64,000 bases of DNA, taken from the NCBI RefSeq assembly GCF_017306545.1, contig NZ_JAFKID010000019.1:1-64000 (forward strand), read 5' to 3'. Positions 9,055 to 16,858 of the stretch are shown here, one piece after another. Below the pieces are notes generated by a model, which saw only the letters and a list, made by a program, of their open reading frames with translations, was not told the origin of the DNA and did not search any database. This DNA comes from Mesorhizobium sp. (GTDB lineage: Bacteria > Pseudomonadota > Alphaproteobacteria > Rhizobiales > Rhizobiaceae). Positions within the stretch are counted from its first letter, which is position 1; each line of letters starts with the position of its first letter. A program made the translations under genes and the position numbers.

Positions 9055-9438
9055 ATGCTGAAATCCCTCTCCCCCGCCTCCATCCGCCCGCCCTTCGCCC
9101 GCTACAGCCACGGCATCGAGGTGCCGGCCGGCAAGCGGCTGGTGCTGTGCTCGGGCCAGCTCGGCGCCCGGCCTGACGATTCGGTGCCGGAAGACGTCGG
9201 CGCGCAGGCCGAGCTTTGCTTCGCCAACATCGCCGCGATACTTGCCGAGGCCGGGTTGGGGCTGAACGATGTCGTGCGCATCAACGCCTACGTCACCGAC
9301 CGCGCCCATATGCAGGGCTACATGGCCGTGCGCGACCGGCTTTTCACCGGCACGCCGCCGGCCTCGACGCTGATGATCGTCTCCGGCTTCACGCGGCCGG
9401 AATTCAAGGTCGAAATCGAAGTGATCGCCGCCGGCTGA
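9055..9438 (+). CDS. RidA/YjgF-family protein
   Basis: The 127-aa protein has the RidA core: LCSGQLG (about residue 31), the FANIAAILAEAGLGLNDVVRINAYVTD stretch here split as FANIAAIL / NDVVRINAYV, and PPASTLMIVSGF near residue 104. RidA proteins hydrolyse reactive enamine/imine intermediates, and some relatives act as deaminases in catabolic operons. The canonical RidA Arg105-type position here carries the TLMIV context and was not verified. I chose the ATG at 9055; the open frame upstream lacks family sequence. It is followed 30 bp later by the creatininase-family gene, with which it probably forms an operon. Confidence 0.8.
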   Translation: MLKSLSPASIRPPFARYSHGIEVPAGKRLVLCSGQLGARPDDSVPEDVGAQAELCFANIAAILAEAGLGLNDVVRINAYVTDRAHMQGYMAVRDRLFTGTPPASTLMIVSGFTRPEFKVEIEVIAAG

Positions 9439-9468
9439 CCGCGGCATCGGAATCAGGAGCAGACACAA

Positions 9469-10263
9469 GTGACAAGGCGCGTTTGGTGGGGCGACTTCCG
9501 CACCACGGAATACGGATCGATCGACCCGGAGGCGACCATCGCCGTGCTGCCGGTGGCGGCGATCGAGCAGCACGGGCCGCACCTGCCCGTCTCCACCGAC
9601 ACGACCATCATGAACGGCATGCTGGAAACGGTGATCGCCCGCCTGCCCGCCGATCTCGACATCCGCATTCTGCCGGTGCAGTCAGTCGGCAAATCGAACG
9701 AGCACCTGCACGCACCGGGCACGCTTACCTTGCCCGCGCCGACGCTGATCGAAGCCTGGAGCGAACTCGGCCTGTCGGTCGCGCGCGCCGGCCTGCGGAA
9801 AATCGTCGTCGTCAACTCGCACGGCGGCAACGAGGAGATCATGGGCATTGTCACACGCGAGTTGCGCGTGCGCGCCAAAATGCTGGCGGTGAAGACGAGT
9901 TGGTCGCGCTTCGGCCGCCCGGCCGGCCTCTACAGCGAGATCGAAGACCGCTACGGCATCCATGGCGGCGACTTCGAGACGTCGGTCATGCTGCACTTCC
10001 GGCCTGACCTCGTGGACATGGGCAAGGCAGAGAATTTCGTCTCCAGCGTCCAGCGTGCCGAGCAGGAATTCGATCTCTTGAAGCCGACCGGCACCCACGC
10101 CTACGCCTGGATCGCCACCGATCTCAACCCGAACGGCACGGTCGGCGAGGCAAACCTCGCAACAGCGGAAAAGGGCCGGTTGACGGTCGAACATCAGGCC
10201 GACGGCTTTATCCAGTTGCTGCGCGACGTGAGGAAGGCGAAGCTGGCCGACTGGGTGCCCTGA
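9469..10263 (+). CDS. Creatininase-family amidohydrolase
   Basis: The 264-aa protein shows the creatininase metal-site pattern: E33, H35 and D44 in AAIEQHGPHLPVSTD, then NSHGGNEE (H118, E122) and a later HGGDFETS segment. The family includes creatinine amidohydrolase, 3-dehydro-scyllo-inosose hydrolase and formylaminopyrimidine deformylase, all acting on small cyclic or formylated amides at a dinuclear metal site. The start is GTG at 9469, with AGGAG at 9455-9459. It is co-directional with the RidA-like gene and divergent from the ABC-transporter/deaminase operon. Confidence 0.85.
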   Translation: MTRRVWWGDFRTTEYGSIDPEATIAVLPVAAIEQHGPHLPVSTDTTIMNGMLETVIARLPADLDIRILPVQSVGKSNEHLHAPGTLTLPAPTLIEAWSELGLSVARAGLRKIVVVNSHGGNEEIMGIVTRELRVRAKMLAVKTSWSRFGRPAGLYSEIEDRYGIHGGDFETSVMLHFRPDLVDMGKAENFVSSVQRAEQEFDLLKPTGTHAYAWIATDLNPNGTVGEANLATAEKGRLTVEHQADGFIQLLRDVRKAKLADWVP

Positions 10264-10273
10264 CCCTTCCGTC

Positions 10274-10720
10274 CTAAGCCGCCTCGCCCGCTTGCCTGGC
10301 CTCGATCTGGCCGATGCAATCGACCACGGCGTCGAAGGTCAGCATGGTGGAAGCGTGGCGCGCCTTGTAGTCGCGCACCGGTTCCAGATATTTCAAGTCC
10401 TCGAAACGGCCTGCCGGCGGCGGGCCGTTTTCTTTCAGCATCTTCAGCATCGTCTCGCGTACCGCGCGCAGTTCCTCCGCCGTCGCGCCGACGACATGCC
10501 TGGCCATGATCGAGGACGACGCCTGACCGAGCGCGCAGGCCTTCACCTCATGGGCGAAATCGGTGACGATGCCGTCCTGCATCTTCAGGTCGACGGTGAC
10601 GGTCGAGCCGCACAATTTGGAATGCGCCTTCGCCGTCGCATCGGCGTTTTCGAGATGGCCGACGCGGTCGATATTTCCGGCAAAACCGAGAATTTTCGCG
10701 TTGTAGACGTCGTCTATCAT
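10274..10720 (-). CDS. IscU/NifU-like iron-sulfur scaffold-family protein
   Basis: The 148-aa protein has the IscU/SufU N-terminal fold with cysteines C37 (KLCGST) and C62 (KACALGQASSS) at the usual scaffold positions. The third canonical cysteine, usually in an RxxC motif, is replaced: the sequence reads RHAST, and the only other cysteine is C135 near the end. It may assemble or transfer Fe-S clusters, or it may be a diverged member without full scaffold activity. I chose the ATG at 10720 (MIDDVYN); an in-frame ATG at 10735 is possible. It converges on the creatininase gene with only 10 bp between stops. Confidence 0.7.
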   Translation of the reverse strand: MIDDVYNAKILGFAGNIDRVGHLENADATAKAHSKLCGSTVTVDLKMQDGIVTDFAHEVKACALGQASSSIMARHVVGATAEELRAVRETMLKMLKENGPPPAGRFEDLKYLEPVRDYKARHASTMLTFDAVVDCIGQIEARQAGEAA

Positions 10721-10772
10721 GATTTTCCGGTCCATCGCCGCCCCGCGAACAAGCTTTGCCGCTGACCAGCCT

Positions 10773-10801
10773 TTCATTCGCTCGGCACCACCATATATAA
10801 T
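10773..10801 (+). promoter_or_regulatory. Candidate promoter in the folE / scaffold intergenic region
   Basis: TATAAT at 10796-10801 lies inside the alternating run TATATAAT and is preceded 17 bases earlier by TTCATT at 10773-10778, a weak -35 match. The A/T run is nearly palindromic, so it could instead serve the minus-strand scaffold gene. Confidence 0.3.
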
Positions 10802-10944
10802 GGTTGCAGTCCGGGAACGGCAAGGCGGTCCACGCATCCAAGTCCCGGAACCAGTCACGCCGCTTTCGGGGCTAGCGCTTCGTGGAAGGCTGTGGTCCGT
10901 TCAACTCGTCCCTCCCTGCCGAGGGACTACGGGAGACGCCTTTG

Positions 10945-11577
10945 ATGGACGCCGTTGCAAAAAAAATCATGCCGCCCTCCTCCTATCTGGACAATCCGGA
11001 AACCGATCGGCCGAGCCAGGCCGAAGTGGAGGCCGCGGTCCGAACCCTGATCCGCTGGACCGGAGACAACCCCGACCGCGAAGGGCTGCTCGACACGCCC
11101 CGGCGCGTCGCCAAGGCCTATCGCGAAATGTACGGCGGTTACGACATGGACCCGGCCGAGGAACTCGGCCGCACCTTCGAGGAAGTCGCCGGCTTCGACG
11201 ACCTCGTCGTGATCAGGAACATCCAGTTTCATTCGCATTGCGAGCACCACATGGTGCCGATTATCGGCAAGGCGCATGTCGGCTACCTGCCGGACGGCAA
11301 GGTGGTCGGCCTGTCGAAGATCGCGCGCGTGGTGGACATTTTCGCCCACCGCCTGCAAACGCAGGAGGCGATGACGGCGCAGATCGCTGGCGCCATCCAG
11401 GATACGCTCAACCCGCGCGGCGTCGCCGTCATGATCGAGGCCGAGCATATGTGCATAGCCATGCGCGGCATCCGCAAGCAGGGCTCGACGACGCTGACCT
11501 CCACCTTCACCGGCGTCTTCAAGGACAATCCGGAAGAGCAGTCGCGGTTCATGACGATGGTGCGCGGCATCGCCTGA
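10945..11577 (+). CDS. folE: GTP cyclohydrolase I
   Basis: The 210-aa enzyme converts GTP to 7,8-dihydroneopterin triphosphate, the first step of tetrahydrofolate (and queuosine-type deazapurine) synthesis. The zinc and active-site motif HSHCEHH (C99, H101, H102) and the later [12 protein letters not shown] segment are the family signatures, and the length is normal. I chose the ATG at 10945 because GGGAG lies about 9 bases upstream; the ORF also opens at 10882. It is followed by hisI, 54 bp downstream, on the same strand. Confidence 0.95.
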   Translation: MDAVAKKIMPPSSYLDNPETDRPSQAEVEAAVRTLIRWTGDNPDREGLLDTPRRVAKAYREMYGGYDMDPAEELGRTFEEVAGFDDLVVIRNIQFHSHCEHHMVPIIGKAHVGYLPDGKVVGLSKIARVVDIFAHRLQTQEAMTAQIAGAIQDTLNPRGVAVMIEAEHMCIAMRGIRKQGSTTLTSTFTGVFKDNPEEQSRFMTMVRGIA

Positions 11578-11631
11578 GCGGTGCGATCTGCCGGACGGAA
11601 ACGGGAATCGGCCCAGGACGGAAATCAGCCA

Positions 11632-12090
11632 ATGTCGGCCTTGCAGTTCGATCCCCCTTCCCCTGACAAAAAGGCATGGGAAGACGGCGACGCCTTCACG
11701 CCGCGCTTCGATACGAACGGGCTGGTCACGGCCGTCGTCACGGATGCCGGCGACGGCAAGCTCCTGATGGTCGCCCACATGAACGCCGAAGCCTTGGCGC
11801 TGACGCTTGAAACCGGCATCGCCCATTACTGGTCGCGCTCGCGCAAGGCGCTTTGGAAGAAGGGCGAAACCTCAGGCAACGTGCAGAAGGTCGTCGCCCT
11901 GCTCACGGATTGTGACCAGGATGCCGTCTGGCTGCGCGTGAATGTGTTGGGCCACGACGCAACCTGTCATACCGGCCGGCGTTCCTGTTTCTATCGGACG
12001 GTGGGGCTGAAGGACGGCAAGGCGATCCTTGCCGACGACGGCAGCGCGCCGCTGTTCGATGCGGAAGAAACGTATCGAAATCCTTCGTGA
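11632..12090 (+). CDS. hisI: Phosphoribosyl-AMP cyclohydrolase
   Basis: The 152-aa protein catalyses the third step of histidine synthesis, opening the adenine ring of phosphoribosyl-AMP. The metal-binding elements are clear: [36 protein letters not shown] and [11 protein letters not shown]. The length fits a stand-alone HisI without the HisE domain, as in most alphaproteobacteria. The start is the ATG at 11632. It lies downstream of folE on the same strand. Confidence 0.95.
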   Translation: MSALQFDPPSPDKKAWEDGDAFTPRFDTNGLVTAVVTDAGDGKLLMVAHMNAEALALTLETGIAHYWSRSRKALWKKGETSGNVQKVVALLTDCDQDAVWLRVNVLGHDATCHTGRRSCFYRTVGLKDGKAILADDGSAPLFDAEETYRNPS

Positions 12091-12169
12091 ATTCCTCTGC
12101 CCCGTTCCCGCCACACAGATTCACGATTTCGATACGGCCCGCCTGTAGGCTAACCGTGGGACAAGGGAG

Positions 12170-13147
12170 ATGATGATGCTCGAATGGGCGTCATTCCGCA
12201 GCAGACCGCAATTGCAGGAGGCCAACGGCCCGTCCTCTCTCAGCGGCTTGTCCACGAACAAGCCCGGCAGAAAAGCCGCAATCGCGCTGGCGCTCGGCGG
12301 CGGCTGCGCTCGCGGCTGGGCCCATATCGGCGTCCTGCGCGCGCTTGAGGAAGCCGACATCGAGATTTCCATGATCGCCGGCACCTCGATCGGCGCTCTC
12401 GTCGGCGGCTGCTATCTCGCCGGCAAGCTGGACGAGTTGGAAGAGTTCGCCCGCGGCCTGACGAGGCGGCGCATGTTCGGCCTGCTCGATTTCAGGCTTG
12501 GCGGCAACGGCCTGCTCGGCGGCATGCGGCTCGACGCCCGGCTGCGCCAGCATCTCGAGGGCGTGCGCATCGAGGACCTGCCCAAGCCCTTCGTCGCCGT
12601 GGCATCCGAAATCCGCACTGGCCACGAGATCTGGCTGAGCAACGGCTCGCTGATCGCGGCCATGCGCGCCTCCTATGCCTTGCCCGGCGTGTTCGAGCCC
12701 GTCGATTGCAACGGCCGGCTTCTGGTGGACGGCGCTCTCGTCAATCCGGTGCCGGTTTCGGTCTGCCGCGCCTACGAGCAGCCGCTGGTGGTGGCCGTCA
12801 ACCTGAACAACGACAATTTCGGCCGCGCCGCCGTCATCCGGCACAACGCCGGCGAATTCGTCGCTCGCAAGGACGCACCGGCACCGGCCGCCGGCGATCT
12901 CGAGCATCAGGCCCGCGAAACCAAGCTCGGCATCACCGGCGTCATGGTGGAAGCTTTCAACATCATCCAGGACCGCATCTCGCGGGCGCGGCTGGCCGGC
13001 GACCCGCCGGACCTTTCCCTGCAGCCCAAGCTCGGCCATGTCGGCATGACCGAGTTTCATCGCGCCGACGAAGCGATCCGCATGGGCTACGAAGCGACCG
13101 TCGCGCGCATCGGCGAACTGGAGCGCCTGCAAACGACGCTGGTTTAG
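12170..13147 (+). CDS. Patatin-like phospholipase family protein (RssA-type)
   Basis: The 325-aa protein is a patatin-fold serine hydrolase with a Ser-Asp dyad. It has the oxyanion loop GGGCARGWAHIG (about 43-54), nucleophile S73 in GTSIG and D187 in VDGALVNP. Bacterial RssA/YchK-type members cleave acyl lipids or act in envelope homeostasis; the substrate is not predictable. Three in-frame ATGs (12170, 12173, 12176) follow AAGGGAG, and the third has the best spacing. It converges on recJ with a 30-bp gap. Confidence 0.85.
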   Translation: MMMLEWASFRSRPQLQEANGPSSLSGLSTNKPGRKAAIALALGGGCARGWAHIGVLRALEEADIEISMIAGTSIGALVGGCYLAGKLDELEEFARGLTRRRMFGLLDFRLGGNGLLGGMRLDARLRQHLEGVRIEDLPKPFVAVASEIRTGHEIWLSNGSLIAAMRASYALPGVFEPVDCNGRLLVDGALVNPVPVSVCRAYEQPLVVAVNLNNDNFGRAAVIRHNAGEFVARKDAPAPAAGDLEHQARETKLGITGVMVEAFNIIQDRISRARLAGDPPDLSLQPKLGHVGMTEFHRADEAIRMGYEATVARIGELERLQTTLV

Positions 13148-13177
13148 AGCGGTTCCGGGGAAAGCGCGGAGCGGTTT

Positions 13178-14965
13178 TCAGGCTTCGGCGGCGTCGACGA
13201 TCCGGAATTGAACGCGACGGCTCCCGTTCCAGTAGTTGCCCGACAGCGATCCCGCGACATGCAGCGTCTTGCCTTTGTTGCGGAACAGGAATTCTCCCAG
13301 CGGCGTGCCTGCCGCGCGAAAAGCGATGCCCTGGAGCCGCCCGCCCGATTCCGACACCAGGTCCGCGCGCACATGGTTGGTGCCCACCGGCCGCACATCG
13401 GCAAGCCGATGGCGAGGCAGCGCAAAAAGCGGCGCGACATGGCCGCTGCCGTAGGGTCCTGCCTTCTCCAGAACATCCAGCAGGTCGAGCGTCGCCCCTT
13501 CGGCCGCCAATGCCGCATCGACCAGCAGGCTTTCCTCGTCTTGCAGGCGAAAAACATCGGCGGCGGCGCGCTCTTCGAAGAAAGCGCGCAGGGCGCCGAG
13601 TTTGGCGCGCTCGACGGTGATGCCGGCGGCCATGGCATGACCGCCACCCTTGACGATCAGCCCCGCTTCCGCCGCTTCGCGCACCAGCCGACCGAGATCG
13701 AAGCCGGCCACCGAGCGGCCTGAGCCGGTGCCAAGACCGTTGGCGTTGAAGGCGATGGCGAAGGCCGGCCGCCGGGCGTAATCCTTCAGCCGCGAGGCGA
13801 TCAGGCCGACGATGCCGGGATGCCAGTTGGCGCTCGCCGTCACGATCACCGCCGGCCCCTGCCCGCCGGCGAGTTCGGCATCCGCCTCGGCGCGCGCCTC
13901 GGCCAGCATCTCCTGCTCCATCGCCTGTCGTTCCTGGTTCAGCCGGTCCAGCGTTTCGGCGATCGCATCCGCCTCGACCGGATCGTCGGTAGCGAGCAGC
14001 CGGCTTCCCAGCGCCGCGTCGCCGATGCGCCCGCCGGCATTGATGCGCGGGCCGATCATGAAAGCGAGGTGGAAGGCGCCGAGCGGCTCGCCGATGCGTG
14101 CGACACGCGCCAGCGCGGCCAGCCCCAGGTTGCTCTGCTGGCGCATCACCTGCAAGCCTTTGACGACGAAAGCACGGTTGACGCCGACAAGCGGGACCAC
14201 GTCGCAAACCGTACCCAGCGCCACGAGATCGAGCAGGGAAAGCAGGTCGGGCTGCGGCGTACCGGGCATGCGGGCACGCAACACCTTCGCGGTCTGCACC
14301 AGCGCGAGAAAGACCACGCCGGCGGCGCACAGGTGCCCCTGCCCTGACAGATCGTCCTGCCGATTCGGGTTGACGACCGCAACCGCCGAAGCCGGCAGCG
14401 CGCCGCCGACCTGGTGATGGTCGAGGACGACGACATCGGCTCCGGCCTCCCTCGCCGCGTCGATGGCTGCCGCGCTGTTGGTGCCGCAGTCGACGGTGAC
14501 GATCAGGCGGGCGCCGCGCAAAACCAGTTCGCGCATGGCGTCGGGATTCGGGCCGTACCCCTCGAAGATGCGGTCCGGAATGTAAATCTCCGACGGCACT
14601 CCGAAATGCGCCAGGAAGCGCTTGAGCAGCGCCGAGGACGAGGCGCCGTCCACGTCGTAATCGCCGAAGATGGCGACCTTTTCCTTGTGTGCCACGGCTT
14701 CGGCGAGGCGAGCCGCCGCCTTTTCCATGTCGGTCAGCGAGGCCGGGTCTGGCAGCAGGTCGCGGATTGTCGGATCGAGGAAGCGCGCCGCCTCTTGCGC
14801 CGTCACGTCGCGACCGGCGAGCACGCGCGCCACGATGTCGGGCACGCCGTTGCCCTGCGCAATGGCCAGCGCCGTCATGTCCTGCCGCTCGCTCAGCCGA
14901 TGCGCCCAGGCCAGGCCGGTCGCCGAGCGCCGGACATCGAGGAAGAAACGCTTTTCACCCGCCAT
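13178..14965 (-). CDS. recJ: Single-stranded-DNA-specific 5'-3' exonuclease RecJ
   Basis: The 595-aa DHH-family nuclease degrades 5' ssDNA in recombination and repair. Motif I DYDVDG (D102, D104, D106) and the DHH motif D182-H183-H184 (VVVLDHHQVGG) are intact. The DHHA1 GGGHAMAAGIT segment follows near residue 440, then an OB-fold region at the C-terminus. I chose the ATG at 14965 (MAGEKRFF), which gives normal family length. It lies 60 bp downstream of glpX on the same strand and is probably co-transcribed. Confidence 0.95.
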   Translation of the reverse strand: MAGEKRFFLDVRRSATGLAWAHRLSERQDMTALAIAQGNGVPDIVARVLAGRDVTAQEAARFLDPTIRDLLPDPASLTDMEKAAARLAEAVAHKEKVAIFGDYDVDGASSSALLKRFLAHFGVPSEIYIPDRIFEGYGPNPDAMRELVLRGARLIVTVDCGTNSAAAIDAAREAGADVVVLDHHQVGGALPASAVAVVNPNRQDDLSGQGHLCAAGVVFLALVQTAKVLRARMPGTPQPDLLSLLDLVALGTVCDVVPLVGVNRAFVVKGLQVMRQQSNLGLAALARVARIGEPLGAFHLAFMIGPRINAGGRIGDAALGSRLLATDDPVEADAIAETLDRLNQERQAMEQEMLAEARAEADAELAGGQGPAVIVTASANWHPGIVGLIASRLKDYARRPAFAIAFNANGLGTGSGRSVAGFDLGRLVREAAEAGLIVKGGGHAMAAGITVERAKLGALRAFFEERAAADVFRLQDEESLLVDAALAAEGATLDLLDVLEKAGPYGSGHVAPLFALPRHRLADVRPVGTNHVRADLVSESGGRLQGIAFRAAGTPLGEFLFRNKGKTLHVAGSLSGNYWNGSRRVQFRIVDAAEA

Positions 14966-15025
14966 GACTGATGCCGCACGCCTATCCTGCGTGCGACACA
15001 CTATGCGCCGCCAGACCCCGCGAAA

Positions 15026-16009
15026 TCAAAACTTTTCCAGGTCCTGGTGGCGGGCCTTGATCTCGCGCACCGTGCGCGAGGAGGAACGCAGCACGATGGT
15101 GTGCGTGGTGATGAAATTGCGGCCGAACTTGACGCCGGCGAGCATATTGCCGTCGGTCACACCGGTGGCGGCGAACAGCACGTCGCCGCGCGCCATGTCC
15201 TCGGCGCGGTAGATGCGGCGCGGATCGTCGACGCCCATGCGTGCCGCGCGCTCGACCTTCTCCTGCGTGTCGAGAATGAGACGCCCCTGCATCTGCCCGC
15301 CGGTGCAGCGCAGCGCGGCCGCCGCCAGCACGCCTTCCGGCGCGCCGCCGGTGCCGAGATAGATGTCGATGCCGGTTTCGTCCGGATCGGTGGTGTGGAT
15401 GACGCCGGCGACGTCGCCGTCGCCGATCAGGCGGATCGCGGCGCCCGTGGCGCGCACGGCTTCGATCAGCTTGGCATGGCGCGGCCGGTCGAGGATACAG
15501 GCGGTGACTTCGGCTATCCGAACGCCCTTGGCCTTGGCGACGGCGGCGATGTTGTCGGCTGGCGGCGCATCGATGTCGATGACGCCGGCGGCATAGCCGG
15601 GCCCGACGGCGATCTTGTCCATATAGACGTCCGGCGCGTTGAGCAGGCTGCCCTTCTCGGCCAGCGCGACCACGGCCAAGGCGTTCGGCAGGTTCTTGGC
15701 GCAGATCGTGGTGCCTTCCAGCGGATCGAGCGCGATATCGACCGCCGGTCCCTTGCCGATGCCGACCTCCTCGCCGATGTAGAGCATCGGCGCCTCGTCG
15801 CGCTCGCCTTCGCCGATGACGACCGTGCCCTTGATGGCCAGCCGGTTGAGTTCCTGGCGCATGGCATCGACCGCGACCTGGTCCGCCGCCTTCTCGTCGC
15901 CGCGCCCCCGCAGCCGCGCCGCCGCCACCGCCGCGCGTTCGGTGACGCGCACCAGTTCCATGGTCAGGATCCGGTCCAGTCCGGCGGCGATGTCTTGAGC
16001 CATGTTCAT
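15026..16009 (-). CDS. glpX: Class II fructose-1,6-bisphosphatase
   Basis: The 327-aa enzyme removes the 1-phosphate of fructose-1,6-bisphosphate in gluconeogenesis. Family motifs are IGEGERDEAPMLYIGEEVG (around 78-96), the metal-binding DPLEGTT and the GTGGAPEGVLAAAAL segment. The start is the ATG at 16009, with AAGGAG seven bases upstream. It is the typical rhizobial glpX found between hom and recJ. Confidence 0.95.
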   Translation of the reverse strand: MNMAQDIAAGLDRILTMELVRVTERAAVAAARLRGRGDEKAADQVAVDAMRQELNRLAIKGTVVIGEGERDEAPMLYIGEEVGIGKGPAVDIALDPLEGTTICAKNLPNALAVVALAEKGSLLNAPDVYMDKIAVGPGYAAGVIDIDAPPADNIAAVAKAKGVRIAEVTACILDRPRHAKLIEAVRATGAAIRLIGDGDVAGVIHTTDPDETGIDIYLGTGGAPEGVLAAAALRCTGGQMQGRLILDTQEKVERAARMGVDDPRRIYRAEDMARGDVLFAATGVTDGNMLAGVKFGRNFITTHTIVLRSSSRTVREIKARHQDLEKF

Positions 16010-16138
16010 GGGTAAACTCCTTGATCGTAGACAACCTGCCTGGTCGATTGGGAGCCTTGTGACAAAGCCTTATGACGACGACAAGACCCGGCCGGAGCTT
16101 TTTCGAAGAACAAGGAATATCAATCGATTGAACGCAAA

Positions 16139-16163
16139 CGGCCCGGCTGGGAAAGCCGGGCCG
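16139..16163 (-). terminator. Hairpin terminator after the DUF883-like gene
   Basis: A 10-bp perfect stem CGGCCCGGCT / AGCCGGGCCG with a 5-base loop is followed on the minus strand by TTTGCGTT. It separates the two small envelope genes from glpX. The short T-run makes it a moderate terminator. Confidence 0.6.
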
Positions 16164-16182
16164 CTTGGAAATAAGCTGCTTG

Positions 16183-16515
16183 TCAGGAGTACCAGCGGCG
16201 ATCGTTGCCGCCGGCTTGCCCTGCCAACATGCCGAGCACGAACCCGGCTACGCCGCCGATGACCAGTGCCGTCGACACGGCAATACCGGGGTTTTGCTGG
16301 ACGGTCTCGGAAACCGATTGGGCTCCCGAGCGCACTTGCCTGGCGGCCCGCGAAGCCCCTTCGGAAGCGGAATCGTACCAGCCGCTCACCTCTTCCGCCG
16401 CCTCTTCGGCGCGGGTCGCCAGTGTCTTGTTGATGCGGTTCATTTCGCGCTTCAGGTCCGCGATCTGCTTTTGCATCGCTTCCTGAATGTCGTCTGCCTT
16501 GGGCATGTCTGCCAT
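16183..16515 (-). CDS. DUF883/ElaB-like small membrane-anchored protein
   Basis: The 110-aa protein has an N-terminal amphipathic, coiled-coil-like region (about 10-72), a glycine-rich C-terminal membrane anchor (about 79-99, VIGGVAGFVLGMLAG) and a basic RRW tail. This is the DUF883 (ElaB/YqjD) layout. ElaB/YqjD are tail-anchored inner-membrane proteins that bind ribosomes or act in stationary-phase stress. The start is the ATG at 16515. It follows the 55-aa membrane protein by 50 bp. Confidence 0.8.
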   Translation of the reverse strand: MADMPKADDIQEAMQKQIADLKREMNRINKTLATRAEEAAEEVSGWYDSASEGASRAARQVRSGAQSVSETVQQNPGIAVSTALVIGGVAGFVLGMLAGQAGGNDRRWYS

Positions 16516-16565
16516 GAGAATCCTCTTCGTTAGCTGGATTGGACGTAGGTGAAAGGGTCTGGCAA

Positions 16566-16733
16566 TCAAAACACTGCTAGATATTTCAGCAGCGATATGA
16601 TGCCGATAATGATGACAACGACCTGCGCGATCTGGCGCGCACGCCCATCCAGCGGTAGCCGCTGAATGAGATAGAGCACAAGAACGATCACCAAAAAGGT
16701 GATCAGGATGCCGATAAGGATACTGCCTGCCAT
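16566..16733 (-). CDS. 55-aa two-helix membrane protein (Thivi_2564-like)
   Basis: This short gene reads MAGSILIGILITFLVIVLV at its start. It has two hydrophobic helices (about 4-22 and 36-54) joined by a conserved-looking turn YLIQRLPLDGRARQIAQ. That hairpin layout, with RLPLD between helices, matches small proteins annotated as the Thivi_2564 family, which has no known function. The minus-strand ATG at 16733 follows AGGGGACT. It lies between hom and the DUF883-like gene and is probably co-transcribed with the latter. Confidence 0.75.
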   Translation of the reverse strand: MAGSILIGILITFLVIVLVLYLIQRLPLDGRARQIAQVVVIIIGIISLLKYLAVF

Positions 16734-16858
16734 AGTCCCCTCGTTTGATAATGAAACAGAGGCGACAGAACGCTTCGATTGCTTGAAGGTTCCGCAATGG
16801 CTTGACGTCGCCCGACGGTGGCAGCCGATCGCACCACCCGGCTTTTCGGTTGGTTAGG

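Noticed and set aside
10882-10944. Upstream start of folE at 10882
   Set aside because: The added 21 residues are not like GTP cyclohydrolase I, and GGGAG is correctly placed for the ATG at 10945.
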